In this document: in pieces, positions 1 to 6,000 of the stretch
How the letters are laid out: the number at the start of each line of letters is the position of its first letter
Position numbering within the stretch: the first letter of the stretch is position 1
Source of the DNA: Bacilli bacterium
GTDB taxonomy: Bacteria; Bacillota_I; Bacilli_A; RFN20; CAG-826
Direction of reading: 5' to 3'
Length of the DNA: 11,179 nt
NCBI GenBank assembly: GCA_024698065.1
Contig: JAILRR010000084.1
Location: forward strand, 1 to 11,179
The notes under the pieces: generated by a model
The model's input: the letters and a program-made list of their open reading frames with translations, nothing else
Told to the model about the DNA's origin: nothing
Databases searched by the model: none
Position numbers and translations under genes: made by a program

Positions 1-1329
1 CCTCTCGACGGCATCCCATCGCTAGGCGTCTTCCTCCAGTCTTGGTTTGGCTGGTTCACAGACTCCTTAATCATCGAGAACCTTGGAAGCATCATGCCAG
101 AAACCTGGTACACCTCCTTGCTCCTTGATGGTGTCTTAGGCGGCTTATCCGCGGTCTTAAGCTTTGTCCCGCAGATCATGCTCTTATTCTTCTTCATCGC
201 CATCCTTGAAGATTCTGGTTACATGTCCCGTATCGCCTTCATCCTTGACCGCGCTTTCCGTAAGTTCGGCCTCTCAGGAAAGGCTTTCATCCCAATGCTT
301 ACCGGATTTGGTTGCTCGGTCCCAGCCATCATGGCCACGAGAACCCTTGAAGATGATAAAGAAAAACGTCTTACCATTCGCTTGATGACTTGCTTCTCTT
401 GCGGTGCTAAAGCCCCAATCTGGGCGATGCTTGCTGGCATCGGAACCTGGGTTGGCGCTGCTGGCGACATTTTCGTCTTCACCATTTACCTCGGTGGTAT
501 CGCTGCCGCGGTCATCTTCGCTTTATTCCTCAAGCTCTTCTCCAAAGATCGTTATGTCTCCCCATTCGTCATGGAGCTTCCAGCCTATCACTGGCCACAA
601 GCCCGTAACGTCGGAGCCCTCCTTTGGGAGAAGTTCAAACACTATATGATCAAAGCCGGCACCATCATCCTTGCCTGCACGATCGTCATTTGGTTCCTCA
701 GCAACTTCGGTTGGGACTTCTGGTACAACAACGCTTTCAACAGTTCCTTAGAAGATGCTACCTTCAACCTTGGCGGAAACGTCTACCCATACTTCGTCGA
801 AGTCATGAACGAAGAAGAGGAGATGGAACTTGCCTACAACATGGAGTGGTCCATCCTTGGCACTCTTGGTCAAGGTCTTAGATTCTTCTTCTATCCTCTT
901 GGCTGCCTCGAAGGCGGTTGGACCTATGGCGCTGAAGGCTGGAAATACTGCGTTGCTACCGTCACTGGTCTTATCGCTAAAGAAGATGTCGTTGCCACCA
1001 TGGCCGAGCTTGGCCTTAATGAAGGCACCATCGCCCTCAATGCGGCCGGCGCTTATAGCTTTGCCGCTTATAACCTCTTCACCATCCCATGCTTCGCCGC
1101 TATCGGCGCTGCCCATGGTGAACTCAAAGGCAAACACTTCTGGCTCACCCTTCTTTGGTGGTTCGCCATGTCATACGTCGTCGCTCTTCTCATCTACTGG
1201 ATCGGCGCGGCCTATGTCTTTGCCTGGTGGCTTGGTCTTATCGTCACCTTGGTTGTTGTCGGCGCTATCGTCGGCTGCGGCATCGTTGTCTCTAAGAGAC
1301 AGAAAGAAGCGCTCGCTGTCGGAGCGTAA
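1..1329 (+). CDS. feoB: FeoB ferrous iron permease, C-terminal part (5' truncated by window edge)
   Basis: The reading frame is open from the first base, so the gene begins upstream; 442 residues are visible. FeoB takes up Fe(II) across the cytoplasmic membrane. What is seen is the polytopic membrane domain: the first Gate region with GFGCSVPAIMATRTL (from 304) and the Cys-containing SCGAKAPIW block (from 397), then the second Gate region with GLIAKEDVVATM (from 967) and the closing block FNLFTIPC-like/YNLFTIPC plus a long C-terminal hydrophobic run. The two Cys-bearing blocks are the conserved core of the family. The N-terminal GTPase domain would lie off the window. The ATG at 94 is internal and not a start, because the coding frame continues upstream of it. 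No feoA is visible downstream. The next gene begins 11 bp after the stop and is a known kind of Feo partner, so the two form an operon. Codon use favours C-ending codons. Confidence 0.96.
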   Translation, partial: PLDGIPSLGVFLQSWFGWFTDSLIIENLGSIMPETWYTSLLLDGVLGGLSAVLSFVPQIMLLFFFIAILEDSGYMSRIAFILDRAFRKFGLSGKAFIPMLTGFGCSVPAIMATRTLEDDKEKRLTIRLMTCFSCGAKAPIWAMLAGIGTWVGAAGDIFVFTIYLGGIAAAVIFALFLKLFSKDRYVSPFVMELPAYHWPQARNVGALLWEKFKHYMIKAGTIILACTIVIWFLSNFGWDFWYNNAFNSSLEDATFNLGGNVYPYFVEVMNEEEEMELAYNMEWSILGTLGQGLRFFFYPLGCLEGGWTYGAEGWKYCVATVTGLIAKEDVVATMAELGLNEGTIALNAAGAYSFAAYNLFTIPCFAAIGAAHGELKGKHFWLTLLWWFAMSYVVALLIYWIGAAYVFAWWLGLIVTLVVVGAIVGCGIVVSKRQKEALAVGA

Positions 1330-1340
1330 GGTGAAAAACT

Positions 1341-1544
1341 ATGCAGTGGTATGAAATTCTCATCATAATTGCTGCCGTCTCGTTTGTCGTTGGCGTTTTC
1401 GTTTGGAACGTCATCCTCAAAAAGAAAACCGGGAAATCCCTTGGTTCTGATTGCCCAGGGAATTGCCCATCTTGCTGCGGATGCGGTGCTTGTCGCAAGA
1501 AAACGAATCTTGTCGAAGAGTATCACAAAACCTCAGGCAAATAA
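1341..1544 (+). CDS. FeoB-associated Cys-rich membrane protein
   Basis: A 67-residue protein: one membrane helix (about residues 6-26), a basic stretch KKK at 27-29, then a cysteine cluster CPGNCPSCCGCGAC at 38-51 with six Cys, and a charged tail. This matches the small FeoB-associated Cys-rich proteins that follow feoB in many Bacillota. By family knowledge they are accessory to Fe(II) uptake, possibly handling iron or redox at the cytosolic face; the exact role is unproven. The SD AAGGTG (1328-1333) overlaps the feoB stop and lies 7 nt before the ATG, so translation is likely coupled. The positive residues after the helix suggest the Cys cluster is cytosolic. Family assignment is strong from position and composition. 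Confidence 0.9.
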   Translation: MQWYEILIIIAAVSFVVGVFVWNVILKKKTGKSLGSDCPGNCPSCCGCGACRKKTNLVEEYHKTSGK

Positions 1545-1622
1545 GACGTTAATCAACTTGCCTTCACGAGGAAGCGAAGGAGATGAAGAGCCCTTTGCTT
1601 CTGTTTGCGTGATACCCTCCAT

Positions 1623-1653
1623 AAAGGGCCTTTGACTTCAAGGGCCCTTTTCT
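1623..1653 (+). terminator. Rho-independent terminator of the feo operon
   Basis: AAAGGGCC (1623-1630) pairs with GGCCCTTT (1643-1650); two more A-T pairs form beyond a one-base bulge, with a short loop, then a T/C-rich tail (1651-1660). It ends the feoB unit. An upstream GCCCTTT (1590-1596) could pair with the left arm instead; see findings. Confidence 0.8.
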
Positions 1654-1676
1654 CCTCTCTTCGTAAAGAAGATTTC

Positions 1677-1705
1677 TTGTAAGAACGCCATTTGCTAACT
1701 ATAAT
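1677..1705 (+). promoter_or_regulatory. Sigma-A type promoter of the tRNA gene
   Basis: TTGTAA (1677-1682), a 17-bp spacer and a perfect TATAAT (1700-1705) put the transcription start near 1712, six bases before the mature tRNA 5' end. Confidence 0.8.
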
Positions 1706-1717
1706 GTTCGAGCGGTT

Positions 1718-1793
1718 GGGGCATTAGCTCAGTTGGGAGAGCGCATCGTTCGCAACGATGAGGTCGACGGTTCGATCCCGTTATGCTCCACCA
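1718..1793 (+). tRNA. tRNA-Ala (anticodon CGC)
   Basis: A complete 76-nt cloverleaf with encoded CCA. The acceptor stem GGGGCAT/ATGCTCC contains the G3-U70 wobble that is the alanine identity element. The D arm AGCTCAGTTGGGAGAGC is canonical, and the anticodon stem CATCG/CGATG encloses loop TTCGCAA with anticodon CGC at 1751-1753 (tRNA positions 34-36). The T arm is GACGG-TTCGATC-CCGTT, discriminator A at 1790, CCA at 1791-1793. It reads GCG codons. The gene is monocistronic, with its own promoter and terminator. Confidence 0.97.
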
Positions 1794-1815
1794 TTTTTTA
1801 TTGCCTAAAGCATTG

Positions 1816-1842
1816 ACCGTCCATGAGGGCGGTTTTTCTTTT
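1816..1842 (+). terminator. Rho-independent terminator of the tRNA-Ala gene
   Basis: ACCGTCC (1816-1822), loop ATGA, GGGCGGT (1827-1833) makes a 7-bp stem with one G-U pair, directly followed by TTTTTCTTTT. It lies 22 nt after the tRNA. Confidence 0.85.
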
Positions 1843-1853
1843 GCCAAAGTAAG

Positions 1854-2021
1854 GACGCTGAAGCCTATTATCAATTAGAGAAAGAAGGCAAGCTCAAACA
1901 CTATACTTTCGCTGGAAGCATGGTCGATGAACAAAGCACTAATCCAGAAAAAGATATAGAGCGGATTTCCAAAACCGCAAATGATGGCGGGGCAAGCCCT
2001 AATAGTTCTACAAGCTTATAA
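1854..2021 (+). pseudogene. Startless C-terminal gene remnant, family unknown
   Basis: The frame reading DAEAYYQLEKEGKLKHYTFA and onward to TANDGGASPNSSTSL, ending with TAA at 2019-2021, has normal protein composition and codon use like the neighbouring genes. There is no start codon with an SD: upstream the frame runs into the tRNA terminator, and the only in-frame ATG (1920) leaves 33 residues with no ribosome site. I read it as the 3' end of a gene whose 5' part was deleted. I do not recognise the family. The gap to the converging remnant on the other strand is 29 bp, consistent with one deletion having removed most of two genes, or with successive decay. Confidence 0.45.
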
Positions 2022-2050
2022 AATCCCTTCTTTGACATAGCAGATTCTCA

Positions 2051-2283
2051 TTAATAAGCGGGGTAATTATGGCAAGTCTGATCGTAATAATCAGTATCCC
2101 AATCCTCTGCTCCTTCGATTGTGGTGGTGTGGGCTTGCCCTTTTCCAAGATAAGTGTTGAAGATGCTGGAATAGGTTTTGCTATTTCCGAGAACCTCCAT
2201 TGTTACACCTAACGCAAGGGCGACTACGGCAATATGAATTGTTATTCCCAAAAGGCCGCAGTGGAAAGTCTTTTCTTAGACAT
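2051..2283 (-). pseudogene. Frameshifted, truncated N-terminus of an exported protein, probably a family 3 glycoside hydrolase
   Basis: On the minus strand a strong SD (AAAGGAGGA) precedes ATG at 2283, which reads MSKKRLSTAAFW then stops. Adding one T to the TTTT run (2251-2254) would join this to the next frame, giving a continuous signal/anchor segment (LLGITIHIAVVALALGVTME) and then YSSIFNTYLGKG and EGAEDWDTDYYDQT before TAA at 2051. From memory, the anchor followed by a short spacer and an E-x-A-x-x-W-D-T-x-Y-Y motif resembles the start of large exported beta-glucosidase-like GH3 proteins of gut Firmicutes. The catalytic domains are wholly absent. So the piece is doubly broken: one frameshift plus a 3' truncation. 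The GH3 reading is moderate; that this is a decayed N-terminus is better supported, because the SD, start and hydrophobic anchor fit one another. Confidence 0.5.
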
Positions 2284-2290
2284 TCGTGTT

Positions 2291-2299
2291 TCCTCCTTT
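2291..2299 (-). promoter_or_regulatory. Orphan perfect Shine-Dalgarno site of the decayed minus-strand gene
   Basis: The complement reads AAAGGAGGA, 7 nt before the ATG at 2283. It is the strongest SD in the window and shows that this was once a well-translated start. Confidence 0.65.
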
Positions 2300-2364
2300 G
2301 AATGTTTAAGATGGGCTTAGCTGCGTCACTGCCAAACCCTCTTTACAAGCAAACCCTAACACGA

Positions 2365-2377
2365 TGTAAGCGGTTCA
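2365..2377 (-). promoter_or_regulatory. LacI/CcpA-type operator (cre-like) upstream of the decayed minus-strand gene
   Basis: On the minus strand TGAACCGCTTACA contains the AANCGNTT core of LacI-family operators and a good right half (TTNCA); the left half lacks one base compared with the cre consensus TGNAANCGNTTNCA. It sits about 85 bp upstream of the ATG at 2283, where a sugar-responsive operator for a glycosidase would be expected. The match is imperfect and rests on one site. Confidence 0.35.
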
Positions 2378-2482
2378 TAGCTAATATGCTCAAATATAAT
2401 TACTTATTTGGACTTGGACCGATAAGTAAGAAATATTTCAAAAAATCCAAAAACATAAATCGAAGTGCGTTTCTCAAGGTTA

Positions 2483-2499
2483 ACTCCCTTATTGGGAGT
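2483..2499 (+). repeat. Inverted repeat before the lipoprotein gene (terminator or operator)
   Basis: ACTCCC (2483-2488), a 5-nt loop and GGGAGT (2494-2499), followed by the T-rich ATTTTGTATTTTTG. It could be a weak intrinsic terminator insulating the lipoprotein gene, or an operator, since it overlaps the proposed -35 box. The stretch from 2300 to 2482 is AT-rich, with no gene that I can support on either strand. Confidence 0.4.
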
Positions 2500-2520
2500 A
2501 TTTTGTATTTTTGTCATGAT
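2492..2520 (+). promoter_or_regulatory. Promoter of the Ig-like lipoprotein gene
   Basis: TTGGGA (2492-2497), a 17-bp spacer and CATGAT (2515-2520) preceded by TGT, i.e. an extended -10. Transcription would start near 2527, only about 5 nt before the ATG at 2532, which would make the mRNA almost leaderless. This fits the absence of any SD. Confidence 0.45.
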
Positions 2521-2531
2521 AAAATGGTGTC

Positions 2532-3872
2532 ATGAAAAGAAAAGGTTTGCTTAGTTTGCTTCCAATTTTCCTTTGTCTAAGCAGTTGCTCAATTCTTTTT
2601 GGCGCGGACTCCTCTTCGGAAAAGAATAACGAGACAACTTCAATCCGACCTCATGTGGAAAGAAGCTATAGCGTCAGCCTAGAAGTGCTTAATGATGGCA
2701 TCGTTTTCACAAATACGGGCGCTGTTCATTATCAAGCCACCGTCATCGACCAGGATGGCAAAGACGTAAGCGAAGACGTAAAAGGCCGAGTCAGTTGGCA
2801 ATCAAGCGATAAAAAGGTCATCTCAGTCAATTACGATGGGGCTGTAAGCGGACTAAAAGAAGGCTCTGCTACAATAACCGCGACCTTTGAGGGATCTTCG
2901 GCTTCGGTTTCTTTGAAATCGAAGGTCATGGCGAAAGATGGCTTTGAGCTCACGAAGAAATATGTCCAGATGTATAAGGGCGAAACCTCTAAACTTCCGT
3001 ATTCTTGCCCAACAAGATATGCGAGTGTCGAAGTCGAGATCGAAAACAAACAAATCGTTTCCTTAAACGAAAGCAATTGCCTTGAATCCGAACAGCTTGG
3101 GACATCTAAGGTCACTTTGTACACTTACGAGCCCAGCAAGAAAGAAAAGGCTGCGAGCTATGAATACGAAATGGTTGCCTATGAATTCCAAGCAATGGTC
3201 GTCCCTGACAATAGCCCTTACTTCATGATGGCTGGCGAAAAAGTGACGGAAGGGGAAGCAAGCGTTGCGAAGAATAAATACACCGTCCTTAACTACAAAG
3301 ACATGGGCATATCCGCCTATGATCAAAGTGAGTTCAACCTCATGCCAAACATCACCGTCAAAGAAGGGGAATACGATTTGTCGGAAATCGGCACTTATAA
3401 GATCGTTCTCGAGGTAAATGATGGCTACGGCATGAGCTCAATCTTCAATTTGACCTTAAATGTCACGGAATATGAGAACAAAGGCTCAACCGCGAATAAT
3501 GATTCGGTGATTGCTAGTATAACAACAGGCAATGACGCCAACACTTATAGTGCGGCCTTCCAAAAGATAACCCTCGATGCTTCCTTCGTTCTATCTCATG
3601 ATTTTGATGAAGCCAACATCAACATACATGTCTCTGTCGATTATGATGTTTATGAATATCAACATGGCACGCCATACTCGGGACACAAAACCTTCCACTT
3701 AGAGATTACGCCTGATGGATATAGAACCGCCTCAATCAGCACTTCCTTCTTCGTTGAGGACACTCATCAATCCTACACAATTTCAACCGCCCGTGTTTCC
3801 GCAACGTATACAGTCACCGGTAAGGTCTATACCCACATCTATTATCAAGACGGTGCACCGATCACAGAATAA
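2532..3872 (+). CDS. Surface lipoprotein with bacterial Ig-like (BIG2 and DUF5011-like) domains
   Basis: A 446-residue protein with a lipoprotein signal: KRK, a hydrophobic core and lipobox LSSC with the lipidated Cys at 19, so it is predicted to be anchored outside the membrane. After a Ser/Asn-rich spacer there is a clear BIG2 domain (about 48-132; VSWQSSDKKVISVNYDGAV then LKEGSATITATF). A weaker BIG2-like unit follows (138-225; ENKQIVSLNE, LGTSKVTLYTY), then a DUF5011-like Ig domain (226-313; ITVKEGEYDLSEIGTYKIVL, VNDGYG). The last ~125 residues are beta-rich and unassigned. Such modules usually act as structural or carbohydrate-binding surface stalks; there is no catalytic motif. No SD precedes the ATG; the promoter lies so close that translation from a near-leaderless message is likely. 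The gene stands alone, followed at once by a strong terminator. Confidence 0.85.
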   Translation: MKRKGLLSLLPIFLCLSSCSILFGADSSSEKNNETTSIRPHVERSYSVSLEVLNDGIVFTNTGAVHYQATVIDQDGKDVSEDVKGRVSWQSSDKKVISVNYDGAVSGLKEGSATITATFEGSSASVSLKSKVMAKDGFELTKKYVQMYKGETSKLPYSCPTRYASVEVEIENKQIVSLNESNCLESEQLGTSKVTLYTYEPSKKEKAASYEYEMVAYEFQAMVVPDNSPYFMMAGEKVTEGEASVAKNKYTVLNYKDMGISAYDQSEFNLMPNITVKEGEYDLSEIGTYKIVLEVNDGYGMSSIFNLTLNVTEYENKGSTANNDSVIASITTGNDANTYSAAFQKITLDASFVLSHDFDEANINIHVSVDYDVYEYQHGTPYSGHKTFHLEITPDGYRTASISTSFFVEDTHQSYTISTARVSATYTVTGKVYTHIYYQDGAPITE

Positions 3873-3883
3873 CAACAACTAAG

Positions 3884-3914
3884 CCCTTCTTGAGGAAGGG
3901 TTTTTTCTTTTTTT
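3884..3914 (+). terminator. Rho-independent terminator of the lipoprotein gene
   Basis: CCCTTC (3884-3889), loop TTGAG and GAAGGG (3895-3900), followed by a long T run broken by one C (3901-3914). Confidence 0.92.
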
Positions 3915-3932
3915 GCCGGGAACTTTTGGTTA

Positions 3933-3945
3933 TGTAAATAATTAT
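3933..3945 (+). repeat. AT-rich direct repeat copy 1, upstream of amt-PII
   Basis: TGTAAATAATTAT recurs with one mismatch as TGTAAATAACTAT at 4081-4093, where it abuts the -35 box of the amt-PII promoter. A shared regulator site is possible; chance in AT-rich DNA cannot be excluded. Confidence 0.35.
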
Positions 3946-3956
3946 ATACGTAGAAA

Positions 3957-3972
3957 GTAAACATTAATTTAC
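3957..3972. repeat. Dyad GTAAA-N6-TTTAC upstream of amt-PII
   Basis: A perfect 5-bp inverted repeat with a 6-bp centre, about 120 bp upstream of the -35 box. Its half-site GTAAA also occurs in the direct repeats at 3933 and 4081, which makes a common binding protein conceivable. Confidence 0.3.
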
Positions 3973-3983
3973 CTCGATGCGAC

Positions 3984-4001
3984 ATCTTAAATAATTAAGA
4001 T
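3984..4001. repeat. Perfect 7-bp dyad ATCTTAA-N4-TTAAGAT upstream of amt-PII
   Basis: ATCTTAA (3984-3990) and TTAAGAT (3995-4001) are exact reverse complements around ATAA. It is operator-like rather than terminator-like: there is no GC and no T tract. The 3915-4092 stretch holds no gene that I can support. Confidence 0.4.
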
Positions 4002-4092
4002 AAAGTACCGATAAACCCTAATAAGAAGCCGATTACCAGCGACAACGATACCCAACCAAAAAAACAAAAAAATCGTTTTGTGTAAATAACTA

Positions 4093-4122
4093 TTGACAGT
4101 TTATATAAGGGAAAACTAGACT
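4093..4122 (+). promoter_or_regulatory. Promoter of the amt-PII fusion gene
   Basis: A consensus TTGACA (4093-4098), an 18-bp spacer and TAGACT (4117-4122) predict a start near 4129 and a 5' leader of about 50 nt. The repeat copy TGTAAATAACTAT (4081-4093) overlaps its upstream edge. Confidence 0.7.
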
Positions 4123-4133
4123 ATTTGCCATGT

Positions 4134-4157
4134 GAGAGGGAAAAATCTTCCCATCTC
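4134..4157 (+). promoter_or_regulatory. 5' leader hairpin of the amt-PII mRNA
   Basis: GAGAGGGAA (4134-4142) pairs with TTCCC and TCTC (4148-4157) through 9 bp with a single bulged A (4153) and loop AAATC. It would begin about 5 nt from the predicted transcript end and stop 7 nt before the SD, leaving the SD free. It may stabilise the message or bind a factor. Confidence 0.5.
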
Positions 4158-4164
4158 TCGGTTT

Positions 4165-4170
4165 TGGAGG
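4165..4170 (+). promoter_or_regulatory. Shine-Dalgarno site that sets the amt-PII start
   Basis: TGGAGG lies 8 nt before ATG 4179. This favours 4179 over the upstream in-frame TTG at 4125, which lies inside the promoter/leader region and has no SD. Confidence 0.8.
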
Positions 4171-4178
4171 ATTCCTTT

Positions 4179-5915
4179 ATGACAATTGAGTTTTGGTATT
4201 TGATAGGAGCCGCTTTGGTCTTCTTCATGCAAGCGGGTTTCGCCATGGTGGAAACAGGTTTCACAAGAGCGAAGAACGCAGGCAACATCATCATGAAGAA
4301 CTTAATGGATTTCTGTATTGGAACGGTCGTCTTCATGATTCTTGGCTTTGGTCTTATGATGGGCGAAGACGCACTGTTTGGTTTAGTTGGAGTTCCTAAT
4401 CTCGATCTCTTTGCTAAGTTTGCCTCCTTCATCGAAGAACCTGCTTCAGGTTTCACCGGTGCTTCAACATTCGTCTTCAATTTGGTGTTCTGCGCAACCG
4501 CGGCGACAATTGTCTCTGGTTCAATGGCAGAAAGAACCAAATTCTCATCTTATTGCATCTATTCAGCGGTCATCTCTTTGATCGTTTATCCAATCGAAGC
4601 CCACTGGATCTGGGGCGGTGGCTGGCTTGCCGGTCTAGGCTTCCATGACTTCGCTGGCTCTACCGCCATCCATATGGTTGGTGGTATCTCCGCTTTGATC
4701 GGCGCCATCTTCCTTGGACCTCGTATTGGCAAATATGTCCGCGACAAAGAAGGCAAGGTCACCAAGATCAACGCCATTCCAGGGCACTCCATCCCTCTTG
4801 GCGCCTTAGGTGCTTTCATCCTTTGGTTTGGTTGGTATGGCTTCAATGGCGCTGCCGCTACAACCACCTCCGAATTAGCCACCATCTTCCTTAACACCAC
4901 AATCGCTCCAGCTGTCGCGACCGTCACCACGATGATCTTCACCTGGATCAAAAACGGCAAACCTGATGTCTCTATGTGCATCAATGCTTGCTTAGCTGGT
5001 CTTGTTGGCATTACCGCTGGCTGTGTTGCTCTTGACGCAATTGGCTCAACCGTTGTCGGTATTGTCTCTGGTCTCCTTGTCGTTGTCGTCGTTGAGATGC
5101 TCGACCTCAAACTTCATATTGATGATCCTGTTGGCGCTGTTGGCGTCCATATGGCTAATGGTATCTGGGGAACCATCGCTGTCGGTCTTCTTGCTAACCC
5201 GGCCGCCCCAGCCCATCTCGAAGGTCTCTTCTACACCGGCAATTGGTACCAGCTTGGAGTTCAGACCCTTGGTGTTCTCACTGTTGCTATATACACAACT
5301 GCCTTGATGATCGGCGTGTTCTTCTTAATCAAGAAAACCGTTGGTCTCCGTGTTAGCAGAAGCGAAGAGCTCAAAGGCTTAGATAGCACTGAGCACGGCC
5401 TTCCATCAGCCTATGCTGACTTCGCTCCATCGACTGTCGCCTATGCTGATTACACGAGCGAAGAAGCTCTCCATGTCACTGGCTCTGTCCCAGCTTCTGA
5501 AGCGGTGGAAGTCAGCGTGATCAAGAAAGAAGAAACCAAAAAAGTCAGCAAGTCCTCCCCGAAATTCACGAAGGTGGAAATCATCTTCAAAGAGGAAAGG
5601 TTATACGCTTTGAAAGATGCCATGAACAAACTCGGCATCACCGGCATGACCGTCTCCCATGTTATGGGTTATGGTGTACAACAAGGTCAGAAAGAGTTCT
5701 ATCGTGGCGTTGCAGTTGAAACTAACCTCATGCCGAAAGTCCAAGTCGACATCGTCGTCAGCAAGATTCCAGTAAGAGATGTCATTGAGACCGCCAAGAG
5801 CGTCCTTTACACCGGTCACATCGGTGATGGCAAGATCTTCGTCTATGACGTTGAGAATGTCGTCAAAGTGAGAACTGGTGAAGAGGGATATGACGCACTT
5901 CAAGACGTTGAATAA
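4179..5915 (+). CDS. Ammonium transporter Amt with fused C-terminal PII (GlnB-like) domain
   Basis: A 578-residue protein. Residues 1 to ~390 are an Amt/AmtB channel: MQAGFAMVETGFTRAKNAGN at the N-terminus; F104 and F222 at the Phe-gate positions; W145 (E. coli W148) and D157 (D160); and the twin pore histidines H165 and H324 (H168, H318). Ala226 stands where E. coli has Ser219. The cytosolic tail motif GLDSTEHG (400-407) is kept. A linker (about 408-462) with AYADF/AYADY repeats leads to a complete PII domain (463-578). It aligns with E. coli GlnB without a gap: GITGMTV, Q39, TGxIGDGKIFV with K90, and R103 are present, but position 51 (uridylylated Tyr in GlnB) is Val513, and R101 is Lys. 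PII domains block Amt pores through the T-loop and sense ATP/ADP and 2-oxoglutarate, so this looks like a self-regulated ammonium channel. It is monocistronic, with its own promoter and terminator. Confidence 0.95.
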   Translation: MTIEFWYLIGAALVFFMQAGFAMVETGFTRAKNAGNIIMKNLMDFCIGTVVFMILGFGLMMGEDALFGLVGVPNLDLFAKFASFIEEPASGFTGASTFVFNLVFCATAATIVSGSMAERTKFSSYCIYSAVISLIVYPIEAHWIWGGGWLAGLGFHDFAGSTAIHMVGGISALIGAIFLGPRIGKYVRDKEGKVTKINAIPGHSIPLGALGAFILWFGWYGFNGAAATTTSELATIFLNTTIAPAVATVTTMIFTWIKNGKPDVSMCINACLAGLVGITAGCVALDAIGSTVVGIVSGLLVVVVVEMLDLKLHIDDPVGAVGVHMANGIWGTIAVGLLANPAAPAHLEGLFYTGNWYQLGVQTLGVLTVAIYTTALMIGVFFLIKKTVGLRVSRSEELKGLDSTEHGLPSAYADFAPSTVAYADYTSEEALHVTGSVPASEAVEVSVIKKEETKKVSKSSPKFTKVEIIFKEERLYALKDAMNKLGITGMTVSHVMGYGVQQGQKEFYRGVAVETNLMPKVQVDIVVSKIPVRDVIETAKSVLYTGHIGDGKIFVYDVENVVKVRTGEEGYDALQDVE

Positions 5916-5947
5916 GCATTCATCCTGAAAAAATATCTGCCAAAAAG

Positions 5948-5971
5948 GACCGCCAAGCCGCGGTCTTTTTT
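5948..5971 (+). terminator. Rho-independent terminator of amt-PII
   Basis: GACCGC (5948-5953), loop CAAGCC, GCGGTC (5960-5965), then six T. A five-A run before the stem could extend pairing with the T tract. Confidence 0.92.
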
Positions 5972-5972
5972 G

Positions 5973-6000
5973 TTGCAAAAGCCATATTTAGGAGTATGCT
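5973..6000 (+). promoter_or_regulatory. Promoter of the abrB-like/ABC transporter operon
   Basis: TTGCAA (5973-5978), a 16-bp spacer and TATGCT (5995-6000), immediately after the amt-PII terminator. The transcript would start near 6006, inside the tandem 9-mers. Confidence 0.55.

Noticed and set aside
2251..2254. Programmed frameshift in the minus-strand gene
   Set aside because: The T run is short, there is no stimulatory structure, and the protein is truncated soon after anyway; decay is simpler.
2302..2535. A 77-codon + strand open frame between the decayed gene and the lipoprotein
   Set aside because: It contains the inverted repeat and the lipoprotein promoter, has no SD, and its AT-rich, Lys/Asn/Leu-heavy translation looks like intergenic DNA.
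4081..4098. TnrA/GlnR box (TGTNA-N7-TNACA) at the amt-PII promoter
   Set aside because: TGTAA and TGACA half-sites are present but separated by one base too many, and the second half is simply the -35 box; not strong enough to name the regulator.
4125..4178. TTG at 4125 as start of the Amt-PII protein
   Set aside because: It falls at the predicted transcription start, lacks an SD, and adds 18 residues of leader hairpin sequence not seen in Amt proteins; ATG 4179 has a TGGAGG at 8 nt.
4586..5110. Long minus-strand open frame opposite amt
   Set aside because: A shadow of the strongly biased codon use of the Amt gene; low-complexity translation and no SD. The same applies to the minus frames opposite feoB (748-1137) and the lipoprotein (2831-3326).
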